Source of the DNA: Viola odorata
Lineage: Eukaryota; Streptophyta; Magnoliopsida; Malpighiales; Violaceae
Length of the DNA: 64,000 nucleotides
Assembly: GCA_963691705.1 (NCBI GenBank)
Contig: OY829546.1
Coordinates: 31,218,040 to 31,282,039, forward strand
Direction of reading: 5' to 3'
The notes under the pieces are model-generated. The model saw only the letters and a program-made list of their open reading frames with translations. It made no database searches and was not told where the DNA came from. A program made the translations under genes and the position numbers. This document shows, one piece after another, positions 1-11,320 of the stretch (position 1 is its first letter; each line of letters starts with the position of its first letter).

Positions 1-589
1 ATCCATGGATTTGAGATGTGCAGATCTAGATCTAGATTTGTATGTGTAGATCTAGATCTGGTAGGTATAGATCTAGATCTGAGAAGTGAGATTTGTTGTT
101 AAAATTGGAGGAGAGTTTTATTTTCTAGATAAAAAAAGATGACGAAGATCTTCTCTCGGTATGGAATGATTGGTCGTCTTTTGGATTTCTTGTGAGGCTG
201 GAACTTATGTCAGGACCATGCGTGTGCATTTGGGGCTGGTTCTTAGAGTCGGTGCGCATATGCAGGAGTTGAGGAGGGTGCGGTCTGGGATCTTAGGGGA
301 GAATGATAACATGGTTACTATGCACGATGTGATGGATTCCCAATGAGTTTATGATAATTACAGGGATGAGAGTTACTTAAGGAGGGTGATTGCCATGGAG
401 ATTGGCTTAGGAATAAAGAAGAAAGGAAGGTTACTGGACTTTTTTTTGGGATTTTATAAAAACCAAGATAAAAGAAGAGAGTAATAGAAAAGAAAAGAAA
501 ATAAGAAGAAATGCATGTTGTATAATTTTTCAATTTTAACTTTTTTTTTATATATATATATAAAATCAGGAATAACCAATCAAATGATA
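1..589. other. AT-rich flank, no gene seen
   Basis: I see no supportable gene here. Positions 16-85 hold three imperfect copies of a unit containing AGATCTAGATCT. If the terminus at 590-716 is the end of a MULE, this stretch may be the interior of that element, whose other end would lie left of the window. Confidence 0.4.
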
Positions 590-716
590 GTCAACCGGTC
601 AAAATGGGGTTAATTGCACGGTCAATGTAGTTCAGGGGAGGTGTAATTGACGTTTTAAAGGTCAGGGGAGGTTTTTGCTTTTCGCGTGTAGTACAGGGGT
701 GTTTTATGCTATTCCC
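590..716. mobile_element. Orphan MULE-type terminal inverted repeat
   Basis: The segment has the same phrase order as the right terminus of the MULE ending at 35956: a stretch with AGTTCAGGGGAGG, then a TTTTCGCG core, then a second CAGGGG phrase, then a C-rich end after GCTATT. This suggests a related MULE family end. No matching left end is visible inside the window, so the element either extends leftward out of it or is a fragment. Confidence 0.5.
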
Positions 717-2648
717 CCCACCCCCAAAAAAAAATTACAACATTAAAAAAACTATAAAGATTATATTGCATGCTATTAAACTATAGGAGCAATGTGGACT
801 ATTTTATAGAGAAGGTTGTAATTACTTGGTTCTTTATGCAAGTTATCTTCTTTTCTTCTTGTAAATTCGGATCCACCTTGAAGACTAGATCCTTTCTTAC
901 ATCAAGGTTTCAGCTAATTGTTGTCTTGGTGTTCCAAGTGTTCTTCATCTCCATCGAATTGAGCACTTGAACATTAAGCTCTAAGCTAACTGAAACCTTA
1001 TCACATTAAGTGTTTGTGAAAAAATTGTTGAATGGAATTCTAACACTTGAATATTAAGCTCTAAGCTAACTGAAACTTTATCACACCAAGTCATTCCTCA
1101 GAGAGATGGTGAATTCGATTGGGAAACTAATCAAGTCATCAATTTGAAAGATTTTTTTGGGTATGGTCTAGCAGTTTGGAGGGGGTAGGGTTATACACCA
1201 AACTACCAAACTGTAATTATCGAACTACCACCGAAGTTTGCTCTAATCGATTAGTTTTTTTTTTTCTTTCTATTATAGAGTATTACCAAATACTAACAGA
1301 ACATTGTTCGGAATGGTACGGTAAGTGAGTTTTGCAATATGGTAATAACGTACTGCTGTTTTTCATATCATATATTTATATTTTTAATATATTTATTTTG
1401 AAAATTAAAAAAGAAAGAAAGAAAACATGGACAATGGACACAATATTACACGCCACAAACCTATTTCCTTTTATTCAATCCAATTATCCAACCCGTTTTA
1501 GTTTTTTCTCTTTCCTCACCTCGAAACCTATTTCTTTTTTCTCTAAAATGGCAGCAACGACGCGACCAAAACTTCATTAGTCATCTCTCATCACCACCAG
1601 GTCCACCACCACTTGAGTGACTGTTTCTTTATTATTGTTAAAGTAGTAGTTTTTGCATTCAAGATTCCATCCTACAGTTTGGTTTGGCATCGGTATTACC
1701 ATATACTCTACTAGAATTATTTTCGTAGTTTGACAATAGTATCAAACAGTAAATAATATGATATCTAATTTTTCTAGTATAGTATACTGAATGTCAAATA
1801 TTTTTTAATAAAATATCGCAGTACTGATCGATAAACACCTCTAAGGGATAATAAATGATTTGTGGAGAGTTGCCTATGATGGACTTTCTTTTTATCTTTT
1901 TTTGTTACATTAAGCTAGAAAAACATAAGGTAATTGGGAGGTCTAGCGGATGTGTGGATGCATGGGTCCCTTTTGAGATAGCTTTTACTAAGATAGACTA
2001 TCTACTGATAATTTCTTGAAGAAGCGTAAAAGAGGTTAGTAGTTGCATTTTGTGCCATACAAGAGTTTGAAAGTTTTGAAAGTTTATTTCTCCACTGTTC
2101 TTTTAGCACTCACATATGGTGTTTATTTCTATTTTGGAGGGGAGTCGAGTGTCCATTATTGAAAGATTGCTTGATTAGTTTATTGGTTTGAGAAAAGTTG
2201 GTTGGTCATAATGAGAGGATGACTAACACGTTTTGGGAATTCATGTCATACAAGATAGTGTGGACTTTGTGCATTGATTAGAGCATAATAAAGGTGTTTT
2301 TAAACAAGGGTGAGATCCTTTGATCGAGTAATCTACTTGGCTTTAACAAATGTAGTGTTATGGGTTAAAGTTAACGAGTCTTCCTTGTGTTATTTGACTA
2401 TATAGCGGTTATATTCTTCACCTAGGGTGTTCTCTATTGGAGTGATGTTGTAGTTTCAAGGAAAGTGTTGCCAGTTTATTTTCTTCATTTAGACTCCTAG
2501 ATAACTCACGGACCTACGGGCTTAGTCAGGCAGGTCAGGTGCTAAGATTGGGCTTAAGCCATGAAAATACCAAAAAACGAAGCCCCGGTTGAAGGGGCTA
2601 AGAGTCCGATTAGGCTGACCCAAGTCTATATTTACTATATTTAACTAT
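717..2648. other. Intergenic, no gene; one short tandem duplication
   Basis: No coding region is supportable. An imperfect direct duplication of about 50 bp lies at 965-1015 and 1046-1095; both copies contain ATTAAGCTCTAAGCTAACTG. The rest is AT-rich with poly-A/T runs. Confidence 0.5.
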
Positions 2649-2659
2649 TCTATATAAAA

Positions 2660-3597
2660 AGCATGAAAGGTCTTATTTTTTTAAATTACTATTATATCCT
2701 TAAATTATTTAAAAACTTAAAGGTGTAATAGACTTTTAAATAATAATTTAGTAAATATATTTTAATTAATTAAATTATTCAATTAATTTAAAAAAAATGC
2801 GTTTGAATTTAGTAGATGTTAAAAAAATTGGACCAGCATGCCTATTACACGCTCTTAACAATGTTGGTATTTAATCTTTTTATTCATAATTTCATGTTCA
2901 ATAATAATAATAAATTAAAGGTTTTATTGTTAGATAATGTTTCAATTATTTTAATTAGTATAATATTAAAAATAATATAAAATCAGTATAACAAATTAAA
3001 ATAATTAGTGATTGATAAAATAATTAAATAATTTATGGATATATTTTTTAACATTTTTTTAATTTTCTAATTATTAGAAAAACTAAAATTGCAACTTTCA
3101 AGACAATTAGATTCAAGTAGGAAGGGTCTTATTTATTTAAATTACTATTATACTTTTAAATTATTAAAAAATTTAAGGGTATAATAGACTTTTTAAACAG
3201 TAATTTAGTAATTATATTTTAATTAATTAAATTATTCAATTAATTTTAAAAAAACGTTTGAATTTAGTAGATGTTAAAAACATTGGACCAGCATGCCTAT
3301 TACACGCTCTTAACAATGTTGGTATTTAGTCTTTTTATTCATAATTTCAAATTCAATAATAAATAATAAATTAAAGGTCTTATTGTTCGGTAGTGTTTCA
3401 ATTATTTTAATTTGTATAATATTAAAAATAATATAAAATTAGTATAATAAATTAAAATAATTAGTGATCGATAAAATAATTAAATAACTTATGGATATAT
3501 TTTTTTAACATTTTTTTAATTTTCTAATTATTAGAAAAACTAAAATTGCAACTTTATTGCAAGTTTATATTGCAACTTTCAAGACTATTGGGTTCAA
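2660..3597. repeat. Two tandem units of about 470 bp in the Helitron 5' part
   Basis: The units run roughly 2660-3114 and 3118-3597. They share many exact phrases, for example GGACCAGCATGCCTATTACA at about 2832 and 3285, with small indels between them. Both read like the 5'-terminal region of the element, so the Helitron front has been duplicated head to tail. Confidence 0.7.
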
Positions 3598-4812
3598 AAT
3601 GGGATATTTTGTAAACTCTAGGTTTATTTATATAGTTTACCAAAAAATATATTTAATTTTATTAAATGACCATTTATTTAATTAATAAAGAATCATAATA
3701 TATGTAACTTTTAGTAAAAAATTGAAATTAGTAAATAATTTATCATAGAAAAATATAATTAGTATTGCGAGTTAAGAAAGTTAGCAAAAATAAATTATAA
3801 AATGAAAGAAGGTGATTTTCTATTATGAAATATTGACATCATAATATTAAATTATAATTAACACAAAAATTGTTTAAATAATTTAAATACCGAAATTATC
3901 TTCCTATGAAATTATTCTTGACAATTTTCTTCGTGAGTAAAATAGACGAATGATAATTTTGACAATCGCCTATACAAATACTTTTCATTTTCTCAAACGT
4001 TCGCTGACTATGTAATTAAAATTGATGTATTATTTTTTTTATAATTGGTTTTTTTGTGTGATGTTAATTTTTCCTATTAATATTTTAAATTTTGCATTCT
4101 TATAGTATTTATTTAATTAAGCATGCAAAATTTTCACTATTTGATAAAAATGTTTTTTTATTGCGGTCAAACTAAATATTGACATCTTAATACCATATTG
4201 GGCTTTTATTTATTTTGAAAAAAATATATTTATGGTAAACTTTTATTAGTTTTTATTGTTTCATGCTCATATAAAACTTGGGAGTAATTCAACAATATGA
4301 ATTAATTAATTTTTATTTGACAATATATTTAATTTAATTCTTGAATTTTATTTAATTTATTTAATAATATTAAATAATTTTTTCTTAAATTAATATTAAT
4401 TTATTAATAATTGATAAATAATTGAACTAAGAATTATTTAAGTATCTTAATATTAATAAAGATTATGAGTATTCAAGTTATTACTGAAGTAGAAAATGTT
4501 CCAACTGATCCTGAATATTATATGGATCAAACTAACTAAACATACATAAATTTACATAATTTTTTCACAATTTATTTTATTGTTTTTTTATAATTCACTT
4601 TTTGTGCGTTTGATGTTAATTTTTCCTATTAATATTTTGAATTTCGCATTCTTATAGTATTTATTTAATTAAACATGCAAAATTTTCACAATTTGAAAAA
4701 AAATATTTTTTGTGTTGCGGTGACACTAAATATTGACATCTTAATATCATATTGGGTTTTTTATTTATTTTGAAAAAAATATATTTATGGAAAATTTTTA
4801 TTAGTTTTTATT

Positions 4813-7665
4813 TTTTATTTTTTTTTTAATAAGTAGAGGATTTATTAAATAAAGGTCATGAAGAACATGACACTGAACAGAAAACCAGAATTAGAGCCTG
4901 CCTAAAGAGAGGCTCAAAAACCAAACCAAAAACATGAAACCACACAACCAGCAAGAACAATACAGAAGAAGGAAACCTAAGCTCACACAACCCACAACAG
5001 AAGCCCTTATCGCCACCAGAAGGGCCAAGCACGGGCAGCAGCTAGAACGCCACCAGATAGACCAGCCACGACCACCGCCAAGACAGCTGCGCAGACGACC
5101 ACAGCACCCCACAGCATACACATACAGAAAGGAAGCACAGAAGATGAAAAAACAAATGGAGGTCACGACACAAACCGAAACTAAACACGCAGAGGAAGAC
5201 CAGGCAGGCAGAGGATATCTCTCCCCAAGACTAATCTCACGACACAAACTAGACCCCACCAGACCATACAAAGAACCCCCTGGACCCAATAGACTTAAAA
5301 CTACAGAAGCATGAAAACGCAGCACCAATATCTAGAAGCGGACCAAAAATAACAAGCCGACAGACACCTAAACAATCAAGACCAACACCATAAGGCAACC
5401 ACACCCACAGCTGCAGCTAAACGGAAGCCCAGAAACCCAAAAGACAACCCCGCAACACAAACCACGTGGATCAAACCACGCCAACTGAACGCTTTCCCGC
5501 TTTCTTGAACGCCTCTACCTCCTTTTCGAAACAGCCACTATCAAAAGCGCGCATAGATTCCTCGTTAGCATGGTCTGTTAGTCCCATCAGTTTGCCAAAC
5601 GCCCAGATGTCGCCTTTGAGAATGGGCGCATCCAGCGCCTTATTCACCGCTCTAATATCCTCGTTATCAACTACGTTACAGCTTGATATAGAACCCGCTT
5701 CTGATTGCTCGGTCTCAAGACTTCCCCTGGTTCCCACTAACTTTTTAACTTTCCTATCATGTCGACTTGCTGTTACATAGGAGCCTATTGGTACATCTCC
5801 CCTCTCTGATTTGGAAGCCAACTCCTCCTCTTGTTCGGCCCTTCCGGTATTTCCAGTCAGGTTCTCTCGCTCCGTAACCATCTCCATGATTTCCTCCTCC
5901 TCATCACTGTCTTCTTCTTCCTTCCTTCCCACACCGTTCATCCAGTCCAGGTTTGAAACAGCTCCTTTTAGTGGCTCCTCGTAGCATTTCACGTTATACA
6001 AGTTCCCCTTAAGGCTCACCATGATCTCCCTGTCAACATGAGAACTAGTAGTAGAAATTAAAATGCGACCAATGTCAAGCCTTTTCCTTTCCAAGGTCTG
6101 ACTGTCCACGACTACCAGGTCGCCCAATTTTCCTCCTATGTGATCAAAAGCTGCCTGTCCCCAAGCTGCTATCGGGAGTCCGACACAATGGACCCAACAT
6201 AAACGTCCCCCGTCCATCATTGCCTCATCCCAACGCAAGACCTTGTGGAACAGTTCGCGAGAAGCCGCGTTAGAGTCCCCAAGAGCAACATCCAAGTCTG
6301 ATTGGCTCTCAAATTCCAGAAGCACTAGCCCTCTTCCCATTATCCTAGTTTCACAGGTCCATCCCGCCTCCAAAACCAACTCCTGAATCTCAGGGAAGTC
6401 TTCAAAACGCTTGAGCGCTCCAATGGCACTCTTAGCCAGCCAAATCTCATTTTGTTCTGGGACTGTTAGCTCAACTACATCTTCCTTCTGTACTTTAGCT
6501 GTCCCCTTAGCTGAAGATTCCTGCACCTCTTGATATGATTTCCTCTCCTCCCCTGTATCGGTCCTAACCGACTTTCTGCGCGGCACTTTTGATCCAGGCA
6601 ACTTATACTGTTCCCAACGCCTCGAGCGTTTCCCAACTCTACACCGAATGCTCGAGGCTCCGATGTACTGGTGGTCTAAAGCATACTCCATTTCTTCAAG
6701 GTTATCAACACCATCAAATCGAACAAAACCAAATCTTTTGCCTGCCAAATTAGTCCACCTAGGAATGTAAATATCTCGAATGTTTCCAAAGCTAGGAAGT
6801 TTCCACATCCTAGAAATAAGATATTCCAAAGCCTTGTGGTCCACATGGAGTGGTAAGTTTGCAACATAGAAAGTGACAATCTTAGTGCCAGCTGCTCCTT
6901 CCTGCTGCCTCGGTCGATACTGATGCTCAGGCCTCTCTCTGTCGCGATGATCGCTGTGCAGATCCATGGATGGGTCTCTGTATGAGTCGGATTTACGCCA
7001 CTGAGCATTAAAACACTAGAAAATTCTCTTAGGCAATTTGACGAACAGTTGGAATGCTGGTGATGAAGAAGAACCACCAACTAACCCAAAGGATCGAAGG
7101 CCCAAATCGGAACAAATAATCTGCAAAAAACACAAAAAGGGCCCACGAAGTCCCTTCAAACCAACCAAAACCAAGCAAAAACAACGCAAAAGTCCAAAAC
7201 AAAACGGACTCCGGCGACCATGCCTTCTAATGAGTCGGAATCGGAAAGGGAGAGGGTCGACTGAAGGTGAAATCGGTCTATCAACACCTTCTGAATCGAT
7301 GAACGCCGCCGATCCAAAGCATCCAGAAGAGCAGCCTTACGACGCTGCCCGAGAATGATGTAGTAACCACCGGATCTGTTGCAGAAATGAGCACGCAAGG
7401 ACCTCCTCACTTGCCGAAGGCAGCAGATCGGAGATCAGGAGGATCGCCGCCGGAAGAAGACGGGAGAGGAACTACAACGCTATCATTACAGCACCGACAG
7501 ATGAAGAACAGTGAAAAGCAAAGATGATGAAGAAAAGCAAGCAAGGAAGATGAGTGACACGGCAAAGCTTCCTCAAGAAGATTGCCAAAATTACCAGCAT
7601 CGTTGTAGTGTGTGTTTATCATCCATATCCTATCCTCAAGTGGATGTTTGGCGTTGTGTTGCAAA
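4813..7665 (-). mobile_element. LINE (L1-like) with ORF1 only and a 16-bp target duplication
   Basis: An exact 16-bp direct repeat, TTTATTAGTTTTTATT, flanks the element at 4797-4812 and 7666-7681. On the minus strand the element runs from a 5' UTR (about 7665-6968), through an intact ORF1 (6967-5471), to a 3' UTR ending in an A-rich tail beside 4813-4830. No endonuclease or reverse transcriptase frame follows ORF1, so ORF2 is missing; this explains the 2.85 kb length. The element would need another LINE's ORF2 to move. Confidence 0.85.
5471..6967 (-). CDS. LINE ORF1 protein: RRM plus DUF4283-type nucleic-acid-binding protein
   Basis: The intact 498-residue frame begins MDLHSDHRDRERPEHQY. Residues about 28-110 form an RNA recognition motif: the RNP2-like strand reads FYVANL and the RNP1-like strand reads KRFGFVRF. 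Residues about 175-345 match the DUF4283 domain common in plant LINE ORF1 and related retroelement proteins (phrases GRGLVLLEFES, LCWVHCVGLP and GLPIAAWG). The C-terminal part holds an acidic Glu/Asp run and a charged tail. In LINEs, ORF1 coats the RNA and helps target-primed reverse transcription. There are no internal stops, in contrast to the other large element genes here, so the insertion is probably young. The ORF2 that normally follows is absent. The domain call rests on motif recognition; a profile search would settle it. Confidence 0.85.
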   Translation of the reverse strand: MDLHSDHRDRERPEHQYRPRQQEGAAGTKIVTFYVANLPLHVDHKALEYLISRMWKLPSFGNIRDIYIPRWTNLAGKRFGFVRFDGVDNLEEMEYALDHQYIGASSIRCRVGKRSRRWEQYKLPGSKVPRRKSVRTDTGEERKSYQEVQESSAKGTAKVQKEDVVELTVPEQNEIWLAKSAIGALKRFEDFPEIQELVLEAGWTCETRIMGRGLVLLEFESQSDLDVALGDSNAASRELFHKVLRWDEAMMDGGRLCWVHCVGLPIAAWGQAAFDHIGGKLGDLVVVDSQTLERKRLDIGRILISTTSSHVDREIMVSLKGNLYNVKCYEEPLKGAVSNLDWMNGVGRKEEEDSDEEEEIMEMVTERENLTGNTGRAEQEEELASKSERGDVPIGSYVTASRHDRKVKKLVGTRGSLETEQSEAGSISSCNVVDNEDIRAVNKALDAPILKGDIWAFGKLMGLTDHANEESMRAFDSGCFEKEVEAFKKAGKRSVGVV

Positions 7666-8653
7666 TTTATTAGTTTTTATTGTTTCATGCTCTTATAAAA
7701 CTTGGGAGTAATTCAACAATATGAATTAATTAATTTGTATTTGACAATATATTTAATTTTTATATTTAATTTAATTCTTGAATTTTCTTTGAATTTTTAT
7801 TTAATTTTTATTTAATTTATTTAAGAATATTAATTAATATTCTTAAATAAATTATTCTTAAATTAATATTAATTAATTAAGAATTGATAAATAATTGAAC
7901 TAAGATTTATTTAAGTATCTTAATCTTAATAAAGATTGCGATAGAAAGTTAGCAAAAATAAATTATATTTGTATAACCTATATGTTTTTAAACAAAATGA
8001 GTTAATATTAAAGTTATAAATATTGAGTGTATATTAAATTAATTCTATAGACTTTAAATTTATATTAAATATTTTTTTTTGATAGTATGAAAAATGAAAG
8101 AAGGTGATTTTTTATTATGAAATATTCACATCATAATATTGAATTATAATTAACAAAAAAATTATTTAAATAATTTAATAATTGAAATACTAAAATATAA
8201 AAGAGAAAGATAATTTATTCAAGAACCAAAATATGTTAAATACTAAAATTATCTTCCTATGAAATTATTCTTGACAATTGTTTCGTGAGTAAAATAGACG
8301 AATGACAATTTTGACAGTCCTCTATACAAATACTTTTCATTTTCTCAAACATTCGCTAACTTTGTAATTAAAATTAATGTATTATTTTTTTATAATTAGT
8401 TTTTGGTGCGTTTGATGTTAATTTTTCCTATTAATATTTTGAATTTTGCATTCTTATAGTATTTATTTAATTAAACATGCAAAATTTTCACGGAAAAAAA
8501 ATATTTTTTGTGTTGCAGTCACACTAAATATTGACATTTTAATAACATATTGAGTTTTTTTATTTATTAATAATTGTTATTAGTATGTTTAACAATTTAT
8601 ATGGTTGGTTACAAGATCTAAAAAAATAATTTAATTTCATATAAAAAATTACC

Positions 8654-8685
8654 GCACGTGCAACGTACGTGCCCAAATTACCTAG
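8654..8685 (+). other. Helitron 3' terminal hairpin and CTAG
   Basis: Six-base stem GCACGT/ACGTGC with a 7-nt loop, then CCAAATTAC and CTAG, with host T at 8686. This arrangement acts as the termination signal of rolling-circle Helitrons. Confidence 0.75.
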
Positions 8686-8686
8686 T

Positions 8687-9420
8687 ATAATAAAGTATAT
8701 AAAGTAAATAAATTAAGTAAACAAAGCTATAGTACAGTAATTGATTCATAAAAGAGAAATTTGATTTAACTTATGAATATAGTAAAAATGGGTAAAAAAG
8801 GTTTATTGATACTGAATTTGATTAATGCAATGAGTTGTTTCAGAATCAAACTCTTTTGAATTGACTTGACCGGCATCATAAAATTAGTTTGATTGATACA
8901 TGTCACTAAGAATTCAAGACGAATTCATGATATATCATCGGATCACCGTTGAAAAGATACTCCTAAACCAAATTCTTACAAAAATTGATAATTTGTTGAT
9001 ACTTATCCATCTTCTCACTTCTTAAATTTGTGGAATTTTCATTTCTTAATTAATTTATCGGTTTAAAGTCTGATATAAGCATGCCTATCCATCTTAACAA
9101 ACAAGGAAGCAGAATGATGAATCAATGAATGAAAGAAGAAATGGGATTAAGGCTCCTTTTCAGCGGACCAATCACTTTCCGGAAAGAATCTTTCATTCTT
9201 AATTTTTTTTTTCTATCTTTATATTGTAATTAATTAAAATAGCGATTTAGAATGAATGATTCATGAATCAAAATCACTAATCAAAATCTACAAAATTATA
9301 TTAAATACTGGAAAAATCTTTCAAATTGAGTCCTATTATTTAATTATGTTGACAGTTTAAAAAACTAGCTGAATCCAATATTATGAGCATAGTATGACGA
9401 TGGTCAACTTCCGTTTCGAG
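8687..9420. other. AT-rich intergenic, nothing recognised
   Basis: No frame with a recognisable protein, no tandem array and no clear MITE ends. The sequence separates the Helitron from the LINE fragment. Confidence 0.45.
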
Positions 9421-10058
9421 TTGAGTTTTTCTTGTGGTTATCTTTGAGGGGAAGAATAGTGACCAGGACGTTCTTAGAGAGACGTAACATGATCACGGAA
9501 GATCAGAATAGCTGTCCAATGTGTAATAACAGCTCGGAAGATGCTACTCATCTCTTCCTAGGATGTGCGGTGGCCAGGAGGGTTTGGGAGTTGATCATGC
9601 GTTGGCTTCGGGTGGTGTGGTGCCAACCTCCCGATCTCGCGGGTCTTTGGAGATTTTGGGGACATTATCTTCCAAGCCACGACAAGCTCTCTGGCAGGCA
9701 ATGGGCAACTCTATTCTACGTGGTGATTTGGTCCCTGTGGAAACGCCGGAATGCGAAAGTCTTTAGGCAGAAAGAGGTAACGGAATGACAGTGTGTGAAT
9801 ATGATATTCTCCTTATGGCATTGGTGGCTGAAGAGTAAAAATCATTCATTTGCTTTCAGTCTAGCTGATATGATGCAGACTCCGGCTTGGCTTTATAGTA
9901 GTCAGGTTGTTGTTTCTTGAGCCCGAAAGTTTATCTTTCTTGCTTTCTTAGTTTGTTGGTTTCGTTTTCTGCTTGTGCTGCCTAGCTTGGACAGCTGACT
10001 TTTATTATGTTGTCATGATCTTCATGACTGGTTTCTAATATAATTTCTGCTTATTAAA
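9421..10058 (+). pseudogene. 5'-truncated LINE fragment: zinc-binding C-terminus of reverse transcriptase plus 3' UTR
   Basis: The frame at 9432-9788 encodes the zf-RVT type zinc-binding region that ends plant LINE ORF2: CPMCNN, about ten residues on HLFLGC, then a conserved RVWELIMRW helix. A frameshift near 9780 moves the reading into a tail with WWLKSKNHSFAFSL ending near 9920. The 3' UTR ends TTCTGCTTATT plus poly-A and contains a CATGATCTTCATGAC phrase. The LINE at 4813-7665 has a nearly identical phrase and CTACTTATT plus poly-A, so the two are related. I could not identify a target duplication. Confidence 0.7.
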
Positions 10059-10391
10059 AAAAACAATAAATTCTTATCCCTAAATAAAATGTAGAATAAT
10101 TGAAGAAAAGAACACTAAATGAGCAAAAAAATGGTTGGACGATTTAGTATTATTACACTGTTTCGAAAAACAAAAAGTGGTGCTCATTATAAATTTTGAA
10201 GAAAAGTGCTATGAATTACTACTACAGGGTTTTTCGTGTCGCAGCCTGCAGCCAAAGAAGAAACAGAGTAAAGTATGCAGCCTACTGTGATGTACTGCCG
10301 ACAGGTTGACATGCTTAATTCTTCTCTCATTTGCAATTAAGGAGTAAAAAATAATGATAAAGCTATAGAAACATTCATTTTAATGAATTAA
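10059..10391. other. 3' flank of the PADRE gene
   Basis: Non-coding and AT-rich. It should contain the 3' UTR and poly(A) site of the minus-strand gene that ends at 10392; the stretch 10320-10391 holds AT-rich words suitable for polyadenylation. No single signal stands out. Confidence 0.4.
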
Positions 10392-11183
10392 TTAGTTTTG
10401 ATTACAATTTGTAGTAGTGCTTGCGCTTCTACTGCTGCTAGAACTGGCCGGGAGACTCCACTGATCTGAAGAAATATTAGAGAAGCCATTATTATTATTA
10501 TTAGTAATCCTGGGATTCCCGCATTTGGCCACGGTCCTAACACTCTCGATCAGCTCTTCCGTGCGAGCCTCCTGCGACAATATCTCCAACAGCTGCTCTG
10601 ACCTTATTACAAGTTTCACTTTCCAAAACCCCATGTTTTTATTATTATTATTACCATTACCAACGTTGCTGTACTTGTACCTGCTGTTCCTGCTGCTGCT
10701 GCTGCTAGTAGTGCTCGACAAGACTTCTGTGTAAGACCTCTTGAGCATCCCTTGGCAATCCAAAGACATCCGATAAGGCGCACTCGCACTCGCATTCGCA
10801 ACATTAATGTTGTTAGAGAGAACTGGTATGCTCTTAGACCTCACGTGCCCTTCCCTCACTATCAATTTGTTATGGTTCTTGTTCTTGCCGTTGTCGTTGT
10901 CGTTGTCGTCGGCGTTGTTGAGTGGGAATAAGTAGTAGGAGTGGCCTGGGAGGAGGTCTTCTTCCGGCGAGAGCGGCCTCCAGAACAGATCATGCGTTGG
11001 AAATATGGCGTGGCCTGGAAAAAACTCGCTCGTGATGCTGCCAACTGTCACCGCCCCGTTTAGCTCCATGATCCCGCCGTTGGATGTCATTACTTTGATG
11101 ATTGAATTTGATCCTCCACCGCCTGATCCGTCTGATGATAACGAAGCCTCATCTCCTAACCCTCCAAGCAGGCAGTTGCCCAT
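10392..11183 (-). CDS. PADRE (DUF4228) domain protein, the only host gene seen
   Basis: The uninterrupted 263-residue frame starts MGNCLLGGLGDE, the usual N-terminus of this plant family (Met-Gly, a possible N-myristoylation site). Residues about 28-90 carry the PADRE core: IIKVMTSNGGIMELNG, then FFPGHAIF, then PLSPEEDLLPGHSYYLFPL. A second conserved stretch, MGFWKVKLVIRSEQLLEILS, lies near residue 183. Between and after them are low-complexity runs of Asn, Ser and Asp encoded by simple repeats, which fits the disordered character of the family. Members are small plant proteins induced by pathogen and abiotic stress; the biochemical role is not established. The start is chosen because the domain begins immediately after it and a TATA-like region lies upstream at 11300-11320. 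No intron is needed. Confidence 0.9.
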   Translation of the reverse strand: MGNCLLGGLGDEASLSSDGSGGGGSNSIIKVMTSNGGIMELNGAVTVGSITSEFFPGHAIFPTHDLFWRPLSPEEDLLPGHSYYLFPLNNADDNDNDNGKNKNHNKLIVREGHVRSKSIPVLSNNINVANASASAPYRMSLDCQGMLKRSYTEVLSSTTSSSSSRNSRYKYSNVGNGNNNNKNMGFWKVKLVIRSEQLLEILSQEARTEELIESVRTVAKCGNPRITNNNNNGFSNISSDQWSLPASSSSSRSASTTTNCNQN

Positions 11184-11299
11184 CGTCTATTAATTTTAAT
11201 TTGCTACCTGCTGTTTCTTTTGTTTCTGGTTTCTTGTTTTTCGTTTGCAAGAATGAATAAATGTTGGGATGAAATCAATCAAAAACAAAACCGCGTCTA

Positions 11300-11320
11300 T
11301 GGTGTATATATGTATATAGT
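11300..11320 (-). promoter_or_regulatory. Candidate TATA region of the PADRE gene
   Basis: On the minus strand the text reads ACTATATACATATATACACC, about 120-135 bp upstream of the ATG at 11183. This is plausible spacing for a TATA box plus a short 5' UTR. There is no direct evidence of the transcription start. Confidence 0.45.

Larger units (their letters stand above)
3770..8640. repeat. Three tandem units of the Helitron 3' part, the middle one split by a LINE
   Basis: Unit 1 runs about 3770-4530, unit 2 about 4560-4812 plus 7682-7935, and unit 3 about 7940-8570. All contain the phrase TATTAATATTTT(A/G)AATTT and the AAACATGCAAAATTTTCAC region. Units 1 and 2 also share TTTCATGCTC followed by ATAAAACTTGGGAGT. 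Unit 1 keeps the uninterrupted sequence at the point where the LINE entered unit 2, so it serves as an empty-site control. Confidence 0.7.
2649..8685 (+). mobile_element. Non-autonomous Helitron with a nested LINE
   Basis: The 3' end has the canonical Helitron form: a hairpin (stem GCACGT at 8654-8659 and ACGTGC at 8667-8672, 7-nt loop), a 9-nt spacer, then CTAG at 8682-8685 followed by a host T. The proposed 5' end is TC at 2649-2650, opening TCTATATAAAAAGCATG, which resembles dicot Helitron starts. The base before it is T rather than the expected A, so the 5' boundary is approximate. No Rep/helicase coding is visible, so the element is non-autonomous. Internal segments are tandemly duplicated and triplicated, and a LINE has inserted into one of them. 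The 3' end is much better supported than the 5' end. Confidence 0.6.

Noticed and set aside
1332..1580. Open frame of 82 codons
   Set aside because: AT-rich composition, Phe/Ile/Lys-rich, no domain and no partner features.
4891..5328. 145-residue minus-strand frame and its plus-strand shadow at 4934-5314
   Set aside because: They fall in the 3' UTR of the LINE. Cys/Leu-rich or Gln/Arg-rich composition with no recognisable motif.
5466..5780. Plus-strand frame opposite LINE ORF1
   Set aside because: Shadow of the intact ORF1 on the other strand.
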